From Woeseia sp. (lineage in GTDB: Bacteria > Pseudomonadota > Gammaproteobacteria > Steroidobacterales > Woeseiaceae): a DNA stretch of 64,000 nt. The notes beneath the pieces are model-generated. The model was not told the DNA's origin, searched no databases, and saw only the letters and a program-made list of their open reading frames with translations. This document shows, in pieces, positions 1-8,399 of the stretch. Within the stretch, counting starts at the first letter, position 1, and each line of letters opens with the position of its first letter. The stretch covers positions 3,269,305-3,333,304 of the forward strand of contig JAJFKW010000001.1 in the NCBI GenBank assembly GCA_021773015.1. Reading direction: 5' to 3'. A program made the translations under genes and the position numbers.

Positions 1-1
1 C

Positions 2-340
2 AGTGGCCCAGTTGAGTTTCAGACGACGGAGATTGTTCTGGGCGAGTTTGCCGTTGGCCTATCGGGGCAAGTTTCGGAAGGTAGTCGACATTCGCTGTTC
101 AGCAATTTAGTCGTCGGAATCGGCTCATTCGAATCTGATCTGATGGAAGTTGGTGAGCCCGACGATTCAGATGACGGCGCTACGTTCTTGTTCGATGCAA
201 ATCTTGGCTACCAATACGTCATGAATCAGACATCGAGTATCAGCGCCAGATATCGCGTCATCGCGGTGCAGACGGCCGGATTTGAGGACGAACTGACCGT
301 CGTCCATGGCCCTGAAATAGCCCTGACTTTTCGATTCTAG
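2..340 (+). CDS. C-terminal end of an outer-membrane beta-barrel-like protein (5' end outside window)
   Basis: The reading frame is open from the left edge, so the gene begins outside the window and only about 112 codons are seen. The chain alternates polar and hydrophobic residues in short strand-like segments and ends in Arg-Phe after a hydrophobic pattern (ALTFRF). A terminal aromatic residue is the usual signature of proteins folded by the BAM complex. I infer an outer-membrane barrel and cannot name the family. It lies 41 bp upstream of the caspase gene on the same strand, so it may be the first visible member of that cluster. An internal Met at 143 is unlikely to be the start because the frame upstream is equally protein-like. 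Confidence 0.6.
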   Translation, partial: SGPVEFQTTEIVLGEFAVGLSGQVSEGSRHSLFSNLVVGIGSFESDLMEVGEPDDSDDGATFLFDANLGYQYVMNQTSSISARYRVIAVQTAGFEDELTVVHGPEIALTFRF

Positions 341-381
341 TCACACGCTTACCAATGCAAACATATGAGGATAGCGAAGCC

Positions 382-1236
382 ATGAGAACACACGGCACGC
401 AAAATTGGACGGCTCGGAAACTCGTTCCTGTACTCGCTGGCGCTTTGATGAGTGCGCCGCTGATGAGTGAAGCGGCAGATCGCGTTGCAATTGTCCTGGG
501 CAATGGCAACTACGTAAACACATCAACATTACCGAATCCTGCCAACGACGCAGCGAGGATTTCCGCGAAACTGAAGAAACTAGGGTTCCAAGTGGAAACT
601 TTGATTGATGCTTCAAGGGAAGACCTTGAGCAGCTTCAAATGAATGCTGGTCGACTATTGGCTAAAGCTGATGTCGGTTTGTTTTTCTATGCAGGTCATG
701 GGCTACAAATTGACGGCGAAAATTACATGGTGCCAGTCGATGCAACATTTGCAGATCCCGACAATGTTGCGCAGCAGCTAGTGAGTATGACCCGTTTCCT
801 GTCGGAAATGGAGAAGCACGCAGACACCAATATCATTTTCCTCGACGCCTGCCGAAACAACCCATTTGCTGATGCTATAGAAACGCAACTTTCAATTGGG
901 CGGTCGATGTCCGCAGATGGCCAAACGGAGATTCGCGATATAGGCAAGGGATTGGCTGAAATGAAGGCGAGTGCCGGCACCTTGATTGCCTATGCGACGC
1001 AACCGGGAAATGTGGCCGAAGATGGCACTGGCAGCAATAGCCCATTCACTAGCGGAATTCTGCAGAACATTAGCAAACCAGGTGTGGAGATTCGGGAAAT
1101 TCTGACACAAGTACGTGTGTCAGTTCTGAACCAGACAAATCAGCGGCAAATTCCTTGGGATCACTCATCGCTTACCGAAGAGTTCTATTTTATCGAGCCC
1201 GTGCGTTCGCGCGACATTCCGATTCCACCGCCATAA
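382..1236 (+). CDS. Exported caspase-family (peptidase C14) protein
   Basis: A caspase-like cysteine protease, 284 residues from the chosen start. The N-terminus is a basic stretch plus a hydrophobic segment ending near SEAAD, a plausible signal peptide, so the domain probably acts in the periplasm or at the surface. The p20-like core begins at RVAIVLGNGNY. The catalytic dyad is visible as His106 in FYAGHG and Cys157 in LDACRNNPF, so the enzyme looks intact. An in-frame ATG at 355 would add nine residues; ATG 382 fits the signal peptide better and has GAGG about 11 bases upstream. The OmpA-domain gene follows after 16 bp, suggesting one transcript. Members of this family range from true proteases to signalling scaffolds, and no substrate can be deduced. 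Confidence 0.88.
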   Translation: MRTHGTQNWTARKLVPVLAGALMSAPLMSEAADRVAIVLGNGNYVNTSTLPNPANDAARISAKLKKLGFQVETLIDASREDLEQLQMNAGRLLAKADVGLFFYAGHGLQIDGENYMVPVDATFADPDNVAQQLVSMTRFLSEMEKHADTNIIFLDACRNNPFADAIETQLSIGRSMSADGQTEIRDIGKGLAEMKASAGTLIAYATQPGNVAEDGTGSNSPFTSGILQNISKPGVEIREILTQVRVSVLNQTNQRQIPWDHSSLTEEFYFIEPVRSRDIPIPPP

Positions 1237-1252
1237 AGATTCGAGAACCGTC

Positions 1253-1879
1253 ATGAAAAGAAAATCTAGTTATTCAACGTATACAACCAGCCGAATGCCT
1301 GCGACGGTCCGTCCATTGGCCGGTGTATTCGCTGTGTCTCTGTGTGCGATTACACTGTCGTTGGACTTCGCCAGCGCACAGGATGTGACGCCGGCAGACG
1401 AACTGGTACGGCAATTGGAGGTGAAGGAAGAGTCGAAACCGACGCAGGAGGCACAGACGCAAAGTGCTACACGCGGCATTGTTACGCGGGGCATAACGAT
1501 CAACTCTGCGCTTGCGGCAAGCAAGACTGATGGCAGGGTAAGCTTTAACTCGATTCAGTTCGAACATGATTCCGCAAGGCTTACCGAAGAGTCGACCGCT
1601 CAATTGGTTGAGCTTGGCAAGGCGCTTTCCAACGAGCGCCTCCTGAAAGAGACTTTTGCCATTGAAGGTCATGCCGATGCGCATGGTGATGACCAATACA
1701 ACAAAGAACTTTCGCTACGGCGTGCCGCGGCCGTGAAGGGATTTTTGTCTGCGAATGCGGGTATTGCCGACGCGCGATTACAGGCTATCGGTAAAGGCGA
1801 AGAGGAACCAAAAACAGATGACCCCTACGACTCGGAAAATCGCCGCGTCGACGTGGTCAATACAAGGGTATATGAGTAG
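1253..1879 (+). CDS. OmpA-family peptidoglycan-binding protein
   Basis: A 208-residue exported protein. The N-terminus is basic, then a hydrophobic segment ends in FASAQD, a good signal-peptidase site. A polar linker rich in Glu, Gln and Thr follows, and from about residue 95 comes an OmpA C-terminal domain: IQFEHDSARL, then EGHADAHGDDQYN, LSLRRAAAVKGFL and a final NRRVDVV. Those segments carry the Asp and Arg that bind diaminopimelate in known OmpA domains. There is no N-terminal barrel and no lipobox, so it is probably a periplasmic tether to the cell wall. It sits 16 bp after the caspase gene and could anchor that protease. An alternative Met at 1295 would also leave a signal peptide. Confidence 0.85.
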   Translation: MKRKSSYSTYTTSRMPATVRPLAGVFAVSLCAITLSLDFASAQDVTPADELVRQLEVKEESKPTQEAQTQSATRGIVTRGITINSALAASKTDGRVSFNSIQFEHDSARLTEESTAQLVELGKALSNERLLKETFAIEGHADAHGDDQYNKELSLRRAAAVKGFLSANAGIADARLQAIGKGEEEPKTDDPYDSENRRVDVVNTRVYE

Positions 1880-1988
1880 GTGTGGTCGGACTCCTGACAC
1901 GTGTAGTGCAAGTTTTAGCAATTGCATATATCGACAATTCTACAACGCCGCTAATTGTAGTTAACGAAGTAGTTATGGAGAAAATGGC

Positions 1989-3344
1989 ATGAACAGAAAA
2001 CTGAAAATTCTATTCTTATCATCGTGTTTGGGTGCGTCGTTTGGTGGCGTAGTGTTCGCAGACGAGCACCAGGAACAAGCATCAGGTCTTCCGCCTCTGG
2101 CAGAAGATGGAGAGGTTGCAGCTGCGGGAACGGACGTCATGGAACCGCTCCGAGACGAAGAAATGTTCGGTGTGGAAGTTCCAGAAGACCTTATCGAACC
2201 GGAACTGGAAGAAGGTGAGGTCGTCGAGCGTGCAACCAGAAGTCGTCTGAGTGGATATGCTGCGTATTCTGCAAAGCGGCTTCCGGCTCGCGCCGTACGC
2301 GTGCCAATGGCGCGCCAAATTCAATGTAACGATAGGGTTGTCAATCGAAGTGTGTCTGCTTATCCGTTAGCAAGAAAGCTGCACGGCAACAACGAAATGC
2401 AGGGTCCGGTCGATATTCTTATTGAGGGCGAAACTGAGCACACAAACGGCAGAGTCTTCGTACGCGGCTACGTGAAGATGTCGGATAAAGGCTATGGTTC
2501 GATCTATCAGCACACGTTCGATCAGGCCATATTTGATGTATCGCGCGAAGCGCCGGGGTGTCGAATTACCGGCGTCAGTTTTCATAACTACGATAAGACA
2601 TACATTAAGCCGGAAGAGGGCGGCCGAATCCTCGCTAAAAGCACGAAAGGCAATCACGGATTCGAGAATTTTTTGCCATCGCCCGGGGGGACCGGACGCG
2701 GGCAGAACAAGTGGCAATTATTTTCCTCGGCGAGTTGCCGAGGCGATGCTAAGGGCGCCGACGCCGGGAAAATCGGCTGCAATAGAATCAGTGTGCGGCC
2801 GCTTAAAGTTCATCTCGCCCCTATGCAAAATGGGAAGGCATGCCAACGGGTCCAATTCAGCCTACCGGGACAGGCGATGAAGTCGATGTATAACCGCGGA
2901 TTTCGCGATGTATATCCTGTACGTAGAATTCGTGGCGACGCCAACGTCAAGGGCAAAGTTTCAACAACCGCGATTGCCAGAATTGCCTGGGACGCAAATA
3001 GAGTTCGCCTCTACCATCGCGTAAGAATGCAAGAGAACGGCGGTGATCGAACGACCTACGACTCAGCGTCGACTTCCAACCTAATCGTGGCAGCGCTAGA
3101 CGCTCCGGGATGCAAAATCAAGAACGTAAGCGGTGGAGCACTTGCCGGGCAGCTGAGATTTGTCGGTGACAACCAGCGTTGGCAAGGCAATGGTTACTCT
3201 GTAGGTAGTGGTGGGGCAGATACCGGCACTGGATTGTTGCGATACGTCAGGTGCCGAACGAATGCCGGTGGTAACGACGATCAGAAAATTGGCTGCACAA
3301 ATTTTGGCTATCGAACTCGATTTCTAAATATTGATTTTGAGTAG
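1989..3344 (+). CDS. Secreted protein with a duplicated four-cysteine unit, function unknown
   Basis: A 451-residue protein I do not recognise. GGAG lies 8 bases before the ATG, supporting the start. Residues 1-24 form a signal peptide ending in VFAD, followed by an acidic linker to about residue 82. The rest is two related halves. Each has a lone Cys, an APGC(R/K)I motif, a Cys-Arg pair and an IGC motif: C113, C191, C250, C264 in the first and C285, C375, C422, C436 in the second. The last two cysteines are 14 apart in both. Eight cysteines in an exported protein suggest disulfide-stabilised domains. It lies between the OmpA-domain and coiled-coil lipoprotein genes, so a structural or adhesive role is plausible but unproven. 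Confidence 0.75.
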   Translation: MNRKLKILFLSSCLGASFGGVVFADEHQEQASGLPPLAEDGEVAAAGTDVMEPLRDEEMFGVEVPEDLIEPELEEGEVVERATRSRLSGYAAYSAKRLPARAVRVPMARQIQCNDRVVNRSVSAYPLARKLHGNNEMQGPVDILIEGETEHTNGRVFVRGYVKMSDKGYGSIYQHTFDQAIFDVSREAPGCRITGVSFHNYDKTYIKPEEGGRILAKSTKGNHGFENFLPSPGGTGRGQNKWQLFSSASCRGDAKGADAGKIGCNRISVRPLKVHLAPMQNGKACQRVQFSLPGQAMKSMYNRGFRDVYPVRRIRGDANVKGKVSTTAIARIAWDANRVRLYHRVRMQENGGDRTTYDSASTSNLIVAALDAPGCKIKNVSGGALAGQLRFVGDNQRWQGNGYSVGSGGADTGTGLLRYVRCRTNAGGNDDQKIGCTNFGYRTRFLNIDFE

Positions 3345-3393
3345 CCACCAATAGGCCGGTTGTCTAAATCCGAATTTCAAAAGGAGCAATTCA

Positions 3394-3936
3394 ATGAACG
3401 ATGCAAATGCCTACCGTGGGAGCGCCATCCCGCTGGTTGTCAGCGCTGTATTATTTCTCGTCGGTGCATGCAGCCCGAAACAGGACACTGAAACCGTAAT
3501 TGAAGCTGAGCCGATTGTAGAGAGCGAAGACATCACAAAAGACACTGACGCCGTTGCGGAATTAAACGACATCATTTCGCGATTGGAGGCCCTGCAGCCT
3601 GACACGGAGGAACTAGCAGAATTGCGCGACATCGTCTCTGAATTCGAATCGACGTCAATACAAGTCGCAGCGATCGAGTCTGGCGTGCAACTTAGAGGGC
3701 CGGCGCTTACTGCGCCGCAGATCAACGAGAGAATCGTTGTTCAAGGGTCTAGAACGCGCTCGCTGCAACAGCGAATAAGAACAAGAATGCTAGAGCGTCA
3801 AGAAGCGCAAGAAGATGAGAGCGTTGAGAGCTCCAAAGCGGCGTACGACGAAGCACGCGAGCAATACAGGCGTGCCGTGCAAATACTACAGAAGCATAGC
3901 GAAAGACAATCGCAAGTCATTCGCAAAATTGGTTGA
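3394..3936 (+). CDS. Coiled-coil lipoprotein, function unknown
   Basis: A 180-residue predicted lipoprotein. AGGAG is placed 7 bases before the ATG. The N-terminal hydrophobic segment ends in the lipobox LVGAC, with Cys26 as the likely lipidated residue. The residue after Cys is Ser, which by the usual +2 rule allows outer-membrane sorting. The mature part is strongly charged and helical: an acidic stretch with heptad-like Leu/Ile spacing (residues 45-90), then a basic Arg/Gln-rich stretch to the end. It resembles the spacer part of Lpp- or TolB-associated lipoproteins in style, but I cannot assign a family. It lies 49 bp after the eight-cysteine protein gene and 97 bp before the CARDB-like gene, in one plus-strand array. 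Confidence 0.75.
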   Translation: MNDANAYRGSAIPLVVSAVLFLVGACSPKQDTETVIEAEPIVESEDITKDTDAVAELNDIISRLEALQPDTEELAELRDIVSEFESTSIQVAAIESGVQLRGPALTAPQINERIVVQGSRTRSLQQRIRTRMLERQEAQEDESVESSKAAYDEAREQYRRAVQILQKHSERQSQVIRKIG

Positions 3937-4033
3937 TCTGCGATGTAGCTGCAAATCGACGATAAGCGAACGCAAATCTTTATCGCTGGTTGTCTACTAT
4001 GGCTGAATTCGGTTTCAGTGAAGGAGAGTTGTA

Positions 4034-5410
4034 ATGAATATCAAAATTTCCACACTGCTATTCGCAGTGATTTCTATTCCAAGTTTGGCGCAAGGGGCGG
4101 TGGACGAAATTGAATTCAATTTTGAATCTGCAGCAATGTTCCCGGTCCCAACTGGCGAGATGAAGATTATCGAGTCAGGCGTATACGGGGTCGAAGTTAC
4201 GCGCGAGATGTATATGACGTTAACTGGCGAAGACGGTGATACGACGACTATCACGACCTTGGTTGGTAATCACGAGCTTGAGTTAGATGCGCCTGAAGGT
4301 CTGGCAACCGTTGGCGACGACGGTGTCCGTTTGGTAATGCTGCTGCCTGGGTCGCTGTTGATTGAGGCAATCGGATCTCCTGCAGACGTAACGACCCGCG
4401 GACTACGGCGGGCAAGACTAAAACCGGGCTCGCCTAATGTTCTGCAGGGCGCTCGGGCCCAACGGGTACCGTCTACGGTATTGCAGAGTGCACAGGCACG
4501 CCCCAAACAGACGTCATATGCTGTTTTGCAGAGAATGCGTGCAGCGCAGTTACGACAACAGAGAAGACGGGTCAATGTGCAGGGTCGACCGCAATTGCAA
4601 CGTGTGCGACGAACAAATTCGAATGTCAAAATGGCAGTGCAACGCCCGGATCTCGTTGGTACTTTCGATGGCAAGCATACTGTGACAATCAAAAATATTG
4701 GTCGTGGGGACGCGGTTTTTCCGAACGGCGGTCGCTTGACAAACCTTGGTGCCAACAACGCATTGGATATTCCGATGGGGGGAGTAATGAAGGCGGGAGG
4801 GCAGGTATCAAGACGCTACGTGTTTAGTAGCAATTTCAATTGTCCAGACTCTCCGTCGGCACAGCAGGTGGAATACAAGCCCGTCACGATCGACCCGGCG
4901 AACGTTCTCACGGAGGTGAACGAAAAAAATAACGAAGTGCGAGTCACAAAACCCTTTAACATTCGTCTAACGGAGACCGAGGCTGCAGCATGGCAACGAA
5001 ATCCGAGCGACGTTTCGGTGCGTGTCGAAACACGCGAAATTGTTCGTGGCAGCGCTCGCCATATCGAAATTACCGGAATCTGGAAAAACGTAGGTGCGAA
5101 CTACGTATACTCTTGTACCAACGCCGGCGTGATTTTGTCGATCGAAGCCGTGCATGAGATCTCTGGGGAAAAGATCCCTATGTCTTATACTATGTGGGAC
5201 TTCGTGAAATTAGCGCCGGGTAGGGAAGGGCGCAAAAAGCAAGATTTTGAATACGCGAGAGATACAGGGTTTGGTCCTGAGCATATCATGGAGCCGGGAT
5301 GTTACTCCATTAGCGTTACATACGACACGCGCCAGACAGTTCGCGAGACTAACAAGAATAACAATACTGCAACGAAGAGACTGCCTTTGAACGGTGGATC
5401 TTGTAGCTAA
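4034..5410 (+). CDS. Exported protein with CARDB-like domains
   Basis: A 458-residue exported protein with a strong AAGGAGA site and a signal peptide ending in SLAQGA. Residues 25-115 are a mixed beta-rich domain. A basic, Gln/Arg-rich low-complexity stretch (about 130-195) contains a loosely repeated VLQ-x-A-R-A motif. Two domains follow, about 200-310 and 320-455. Each ends with a pattern like D-x-x-N-x-V-x-E-x-N-E-x-N-N followed by a strand, typical of CARDB/APHP Ig-like domains that occur in bacterial surface and adhesion proteins. No catalytic motif is visible. It ends 24 bp from the convergent caspase-DUF4384 gene. A role in binding envelope polymers or partner proteins is inference. 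Confidence 0.7.
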   Translation: MNIKISTLLFAVISIPSLAQGAVDEIEFNFESAAMFPVPTGEMKIIESGVYGVEVTREMYMTLTGEDGDTTTITTLVGNHELELDAPEGLATVGDDGVRLVMLLPGSLLIEAIGSPADVTTRGLRRARLKPGSPNVLQGARAQRVPSTVLQSAQARPKQTSYAVLQRMRAAQLRQQRRRVNVQGRPQLQRVRRTNSNVKMAVQRPDLVGTFDGKHTVTIKNIGRGDAVFPNGGRLTNLGANNALDIPMGGVMKAGGQVSRRYVFSSNFNCPDSPSAQQVEYKPVTIDPANVLTEVNEKNNEVRVTKPFNIRLTETEAAAWQRNPSDVSVRVETREIVRGSARHIEITGIWKNVGANYVYSCTNAGVILSIEAVHEISGEKIPMSYTMWDFVKLAPGREGRKKQDFEYARDTGFGPEHIMEPGCYSISVTYDTRQTVRETNKNNNTATKRLPLNGGSCS

Positions 5411-5434
5411 AAACCGGTGTATGAATGCTGATTT

Positions 5435-7237
5435 CTACTCGGAGCCGACGGAAAGAGTCAACGCAGACGCCGCCCAGTCAGAACCTTGTTGGCTCTGACT
5501 GGGCGTTATCCCGGTAACACCCCTCGCGGCAACGTTCAACAGTGGTTCACTCAAGGGACCACCGAGTTGCAGCTTGATCAACTGCGAACGTAAGCGTTCG
5601 GCTTCTGCCAAGTCACCCAGGCAAATCGCGATAACCTTATCGACACCACCGGGGGGCGCGTAGTCGAAATGAAATCCGGCCAGATTGTCTTCCTCGAGCG
5701 AATCGGGAATTAGCACTGGCCTGCTTGCCGGAATCTTTCCGTGCGGTAAGAATCCGGTCAATTCCTGACCGCTATTCGGCAACAATACATACACTTCGCC
5801 GAACGAATTCACAGAGGCGATAGTGAGGTAACAGCTGGCACTGCTGAGCACTTCTATCTGTAGGCTATTGCTGCGAGTTCGCGGGGCGCCGTCTTCGTAG
5901 TATCTCAGCCTGTGATTTCGTGTATTGACGCTGACTTTTACGGTTCGCTCTGAACGACGTTCCGACCGGGTTTCCGGCACGCCGGCAGCTTTTATACGTA
6001 GGTGTGATGTTGAGCCCGAGCTGCCCGAAGCAATAAGACTGGCGAGAGCTGGTGCGTTTTGCACCACCCGGGCGAGGTTGCCGAATTCTGAGCCGCTCGC
6101 GCCAATACGCCTGGCGACCTGAACAACGCCGGACGGGCCATAAATGTCGAACGTGTTTTGCCCGACGATTTCGATAACCGCGTCTGCCTCAGCTATCGAC
6201 GGTGCGATCTTTACGTTGGCGCCGATCAGGCTCGCGATTTTCTTCGCGAATAATGGTTGCGGTGCGGCGCTGGTTGTTGCGTATATGGAATCAATCGAGG
6301 TCTGTTGTGAACCATTTTCGAGCCTCGTCCTACTCGGTGGAATTTTTGATTCTACGGCAGCCGCAGCGCCGTCAAAAACGAGCATCGGCCGGCTTTGTTT
6401 TTCGAGTGGTGCTTCTAAGTTGGGTTCAGGAATTGGCATACCTGCTGCGTTTGCTTTGAGCGTTTCAACTTCTGCGTGCACGCCGGCAATGACTTGCTCG
6501 GGAGTTATCGTCCGTGGCGCATCGTTGAGAACGCCGAGTAGCGCTGCCGTAAACAGGCCTAGACGTATGTTGTTGGGACCAAAAGGTCCATCGAGTTCGC
6601 TTTCAAAATCTTGGGCAGCAGCGAACAGGATGTGATTCTCTGAGATCGGCAAAGTGAGCAGTTGTCGCGTTGCGACGGACTCATACAAGTCCTTGCGCGT
6701 ATCTGGCGCTATCCAGCGCTGCGTGACGCGGCTGGGGCCGCTGCGGGTTCCCGTTCCGGAGTGGCAGGAGTCCAGTACTACAATCACAGATCTGGCGCGA
6801 AACCCGGCGATTAGAGCATTTAACTCATCATCGGTGATATCTGCGACGCCCTCTGTTCGCGCATCGTGCGGAACAATCGTTTCGTCGTAGCCATCTTCTT
6901 CGTCACCGTTCGTATCCGGTGCTTGTGAACCGTGGCCGGAATAGTGAATAAACACGATATCATCTTCGTCTGCGCTGTCGCTCAGCGCCCTTATTGCGGC
7001 AAAGATTTTTTCCCGTGTTGCGTTTTCGTCGACAATGGTTTGTACGTTCGCCGGGTCGAATCCGAATCGGTTTGTTAGCAATTCGCCGATGAGGCGCACG
7101 TCATTTATAGAGCCTGCCAATGGTACGAAGTCAGCTTGGTACTTCGATATACCAATTAGGAGTGCACGTTGTTCACCTGCATTGGCGGTGGCGGAGACTA
7201 AGCAGAGGAGCGCAAGAAAACAATTTCGAATAGTCAA
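5435..7237 (-). CDS. Exported metacaspase-like protease with C-terminal DUF4384-like domain
   Basis: About 600 residues from a proposed TTG start at 7237, which begins a clean signal peptide (TIRNCFLALL...ATANA then GEQRALLIG). The frame is open further upstream, but that part overlaps the end of the preceding gene and is not protein-like. The caspase core carries His102 in HYSGHG and Cys158 in DSCHSG, plus the DGYDE-x-I-x-P-x-D signature of type I metacaspases, so it looks active. The middle holds a region with IVGQNTFDIYGPSG. The last third matches the style of DUF4384, with SASCYLTIASVNSFGEVYVLLPN. The gene lies 11 bp downstream of the repeat lipoprotein gene, which has its own DUF4384-like domain, so the two are probably cotranscribed and act together in the envelope. 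Confidence 0.85.
   Translation of the reverse strand: MTIRNCFLALLCLVSATANAGEQRALLIGISKYQADFVPLAGSINDVRLIGELLTNRFGFDPANVQTIVDENATREKIFAAIRALSDSADEDDIVFIHYSGHGSQAPDTNGDEEDGYDETIVPHDARTEGVADITDDELNALIAGFRARSVIVVLDSCHSGTGTRSGPSRVTQRWIAPDTRKDLYESVATRQLLTLPISENHILFAAAQDFESELDGPFGPNNIRLGLFTAALLGVLNDAPRTITPEQVIAGVHAEVETLKANAAGMPIPEPNLEAPLEKQSRPMLVFDGAAAAVESKIPPSRTRLENGSQQTSIDSIYATTSAAPQPLFAKKIASLIGANVKIAPSIAEADAVIEIVGQNTFDIYGPSGVVQVARRIGASGSEFGNLARVVQNAPALASLIASGSSGSTSHLRIKAAGVPETRSERRSERTVKVSVNTRNHRLRYYEDGAPRTRSNSLQIEVLSSASCYLTIASVNSFGEVYVLLPNSGQELTGFLPHGKIPASRPVLIPDSLEEDNLAGFHFDYAPPGGVDKVIAICLGDLAEAERLRSQLIKLQLGGPLSEPLLNVAARGVTGITPSQSQQGSDWAASALTLSVGSE
5471..5505. repeat. Perfect 12-bp inverted repeat at the 3' end of the second caspase gene
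   Basis: CGCCCAGTCAGA at 5471-5482 is repeated as its exact reverse complement at 5494-5505, around an 11-base loop. It lies within the last codons of the minus-strand caspase gene, close to the convergent junction with the CARDB-like gene. Neither side has a T-run, so it is not a standard intrinsic terminator. It could stabilise the 3' ends of both converging transcripts. Confidence 0.6.
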
Positions 7238-7247
7238 AACGATCCGC

Positions 7248-8399
7248 TCATTCGTGAACAAACCAGCGGGAGAATGCCAATTCGCTAGCTTTCGGTTTCG
7301 TAAAGTATCTATCCAATCGCAAAGGCTGTCCCTGGCCAGTCGAATTGGCGACTTGGTTTGGCATGTATTGACTCTGTCCTGCGCCGGGCACGATTCCAAG
7401 CAGGCCGCGTTGTCCGACGTACGGCACACTAACACGGGCTGCCATGCCGCGTGCCCCGATCGACGCGCTGCGTTCTCGCCCGCGCAACGGTGCTAGTGCC
7501 CGTTCCAGATCATGATTAGGCGTGCGAGATGCCAGGACAAACACGGTCTCGATTCCTCGTGCGCTATCCAGGCCGTAGAGTTGGTTGTTGGGCAGAAAAA
7601 TTTCGCGATTGGGCTCGACCGGATTATTGAAACCAGCGATGCCAGGATAGGGAAATAACGTTTGCGCCCAACCTGTCGCGTCGATATTGACGATATAAAC
7701 ATACAACGGCTCTCGTGAAGAAAATGCTATGCCAAAACGGTCACCGATTTCAGCTCTAGAAACGCCGTCGCGCAGTCTGTCGCCATCTGACATTTCCGTG
7801 TAGCGTCCTCTTTGAGATTTGATCAGCGCGAAATCGAAAGCCAGGGCATTTTGCGGCGCGGCAGCCTGCGAAGCGCCTGGAAACGGATTGCCCCATTGCT
7901 GCTCTTGCGGCGCATAGCCAGGCGTGGAATTCGGATACTCATAGTCGGCAGGATTGCCAGTGTCTGCCGGATACTGCGAATCAACCGGATATTCAGTATC
8001 GGCGGGGTACTGTCCATCCGCTGGGTACTGGCCGTCCGTTGAGTATTGGCCGTCTGCCGGGTACTGACCGTCGGCTGGGTACTGACCGTCCGATGGGTAT
8101 TGGCCGTCTGCCGGGTATTGGCCGTCTGCCGGGTATTGGCCATCAGCTGGGTATTCGCCATCGACGGGATACTCCGAGTCAAACGGTCGTTGTATTTCTT
8201 GGCCGGTGAAGCCGGCGTAAAGCGCATCTACCGTATTGACATAAGCGCCGTTGTAGTTTTTCGCCGCCACTCCCAGCGCCGTCCCCGCAAAGGATGAAAC
8301 TTTACCCCAATCAATGCCGCCGGTTGCCGTACAACCTAGTGGCAACGTGAGCATTGCGCATAGCAGTAACGAGTACTTGGCCGTTCTTAGATTGGTCAT
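7248..8399 (-). CDS. Lipoprotein with YPADGQ hexapeptide repeats and DUF4384-like domain
   Basis: 383 residues from ATG 8399, preceded by GGGAG 7 bases upstream. Alternative upstream starts lack a ribosome site. The lipobox LPLGC places lipidated Cys at residue 23. Residues 50-72 are a short conserved-looking helix, followed by about 13 tandem six-residue units of consensus Y-P-A-D-G-Q (about 76-153). A DUF4384-like domain runs from about 185 to 300, with RFGIAFSSREPLYVYIVNID and TLFPYPG. The repeat arm could span from the membrane toward the wall or surface. It is first in a two-gene minus-strand unit with the metacaspase, 11 bp apart, and both products carry a DUF4384-like domain. Confidence 0.8.
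   Translation of the reverse strand: MTNLRTAKYSLLLCAMLTLPLGCTATGGIDWGKVSSFAGTALGVAAKNYNGAYVNTVDALYAGFTGQEIQRPFDSEYPVDGEYPADGQYPADGQYPADGQYPSDGQYPADGQYPADGQYSTDGQYPADGQYPADTEYPVDSQYPADTGNPADYEYPNSTPGYAPQEQQWGNPFPGASQAAAPQNALAFDFALIKSQRGRYTEMSDGDRLRDGVSRAEIGDRFGIAFSSREPLYVYIVNIDATGWAQTLFPYPGIAGFNNPVEPNREIFLPNNQLYGLDSARGIETVFVLASRTPNHDLERALAPLRGRERSASIGARGMAARVSVPYVGQRGLLGIVPGAGQSQYMPNQVANSTGQGQPLRLDRYFTKPKASELAFSRWFVHE
7941..8174 (-). repeat. 18-bp tandem repeat encoding YPADGQ units
   Basis: About thirteen head-to-tail 18-bp units occur in the coding frame of the repeat lipoprotein. The central units are nearly identical at the DNA level, whereas the outer units drift (YPVDS, NPADY, YPNST). 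That gradient is what slippage and unequal crossing-over produce in an in-frame minisatellite. The copy number is likely to vary between strains. Confidence 0.85.

Noticed and set aside
7249-7251. ATG overlapping the stop of the repeat lipoprotein gene (ATGA) as start of the metacaspase
   Set aside because: It is out of frame with the caspase domain. TTG 7237 starts the signal peptide instead.
7941-8174. Possible CRISPR array
   Set aside because: Units are contiguous 18-mers in a reading frame with no spacers and no cas genes.
7823-8297. Open frames in other frames of the hexapeptide repeat
   Set aside because: Repetitive shadow products (IRRIL- and MANTRQ-like) of the 18-bp repeat; the in-frame lipoprotein is the real gene.
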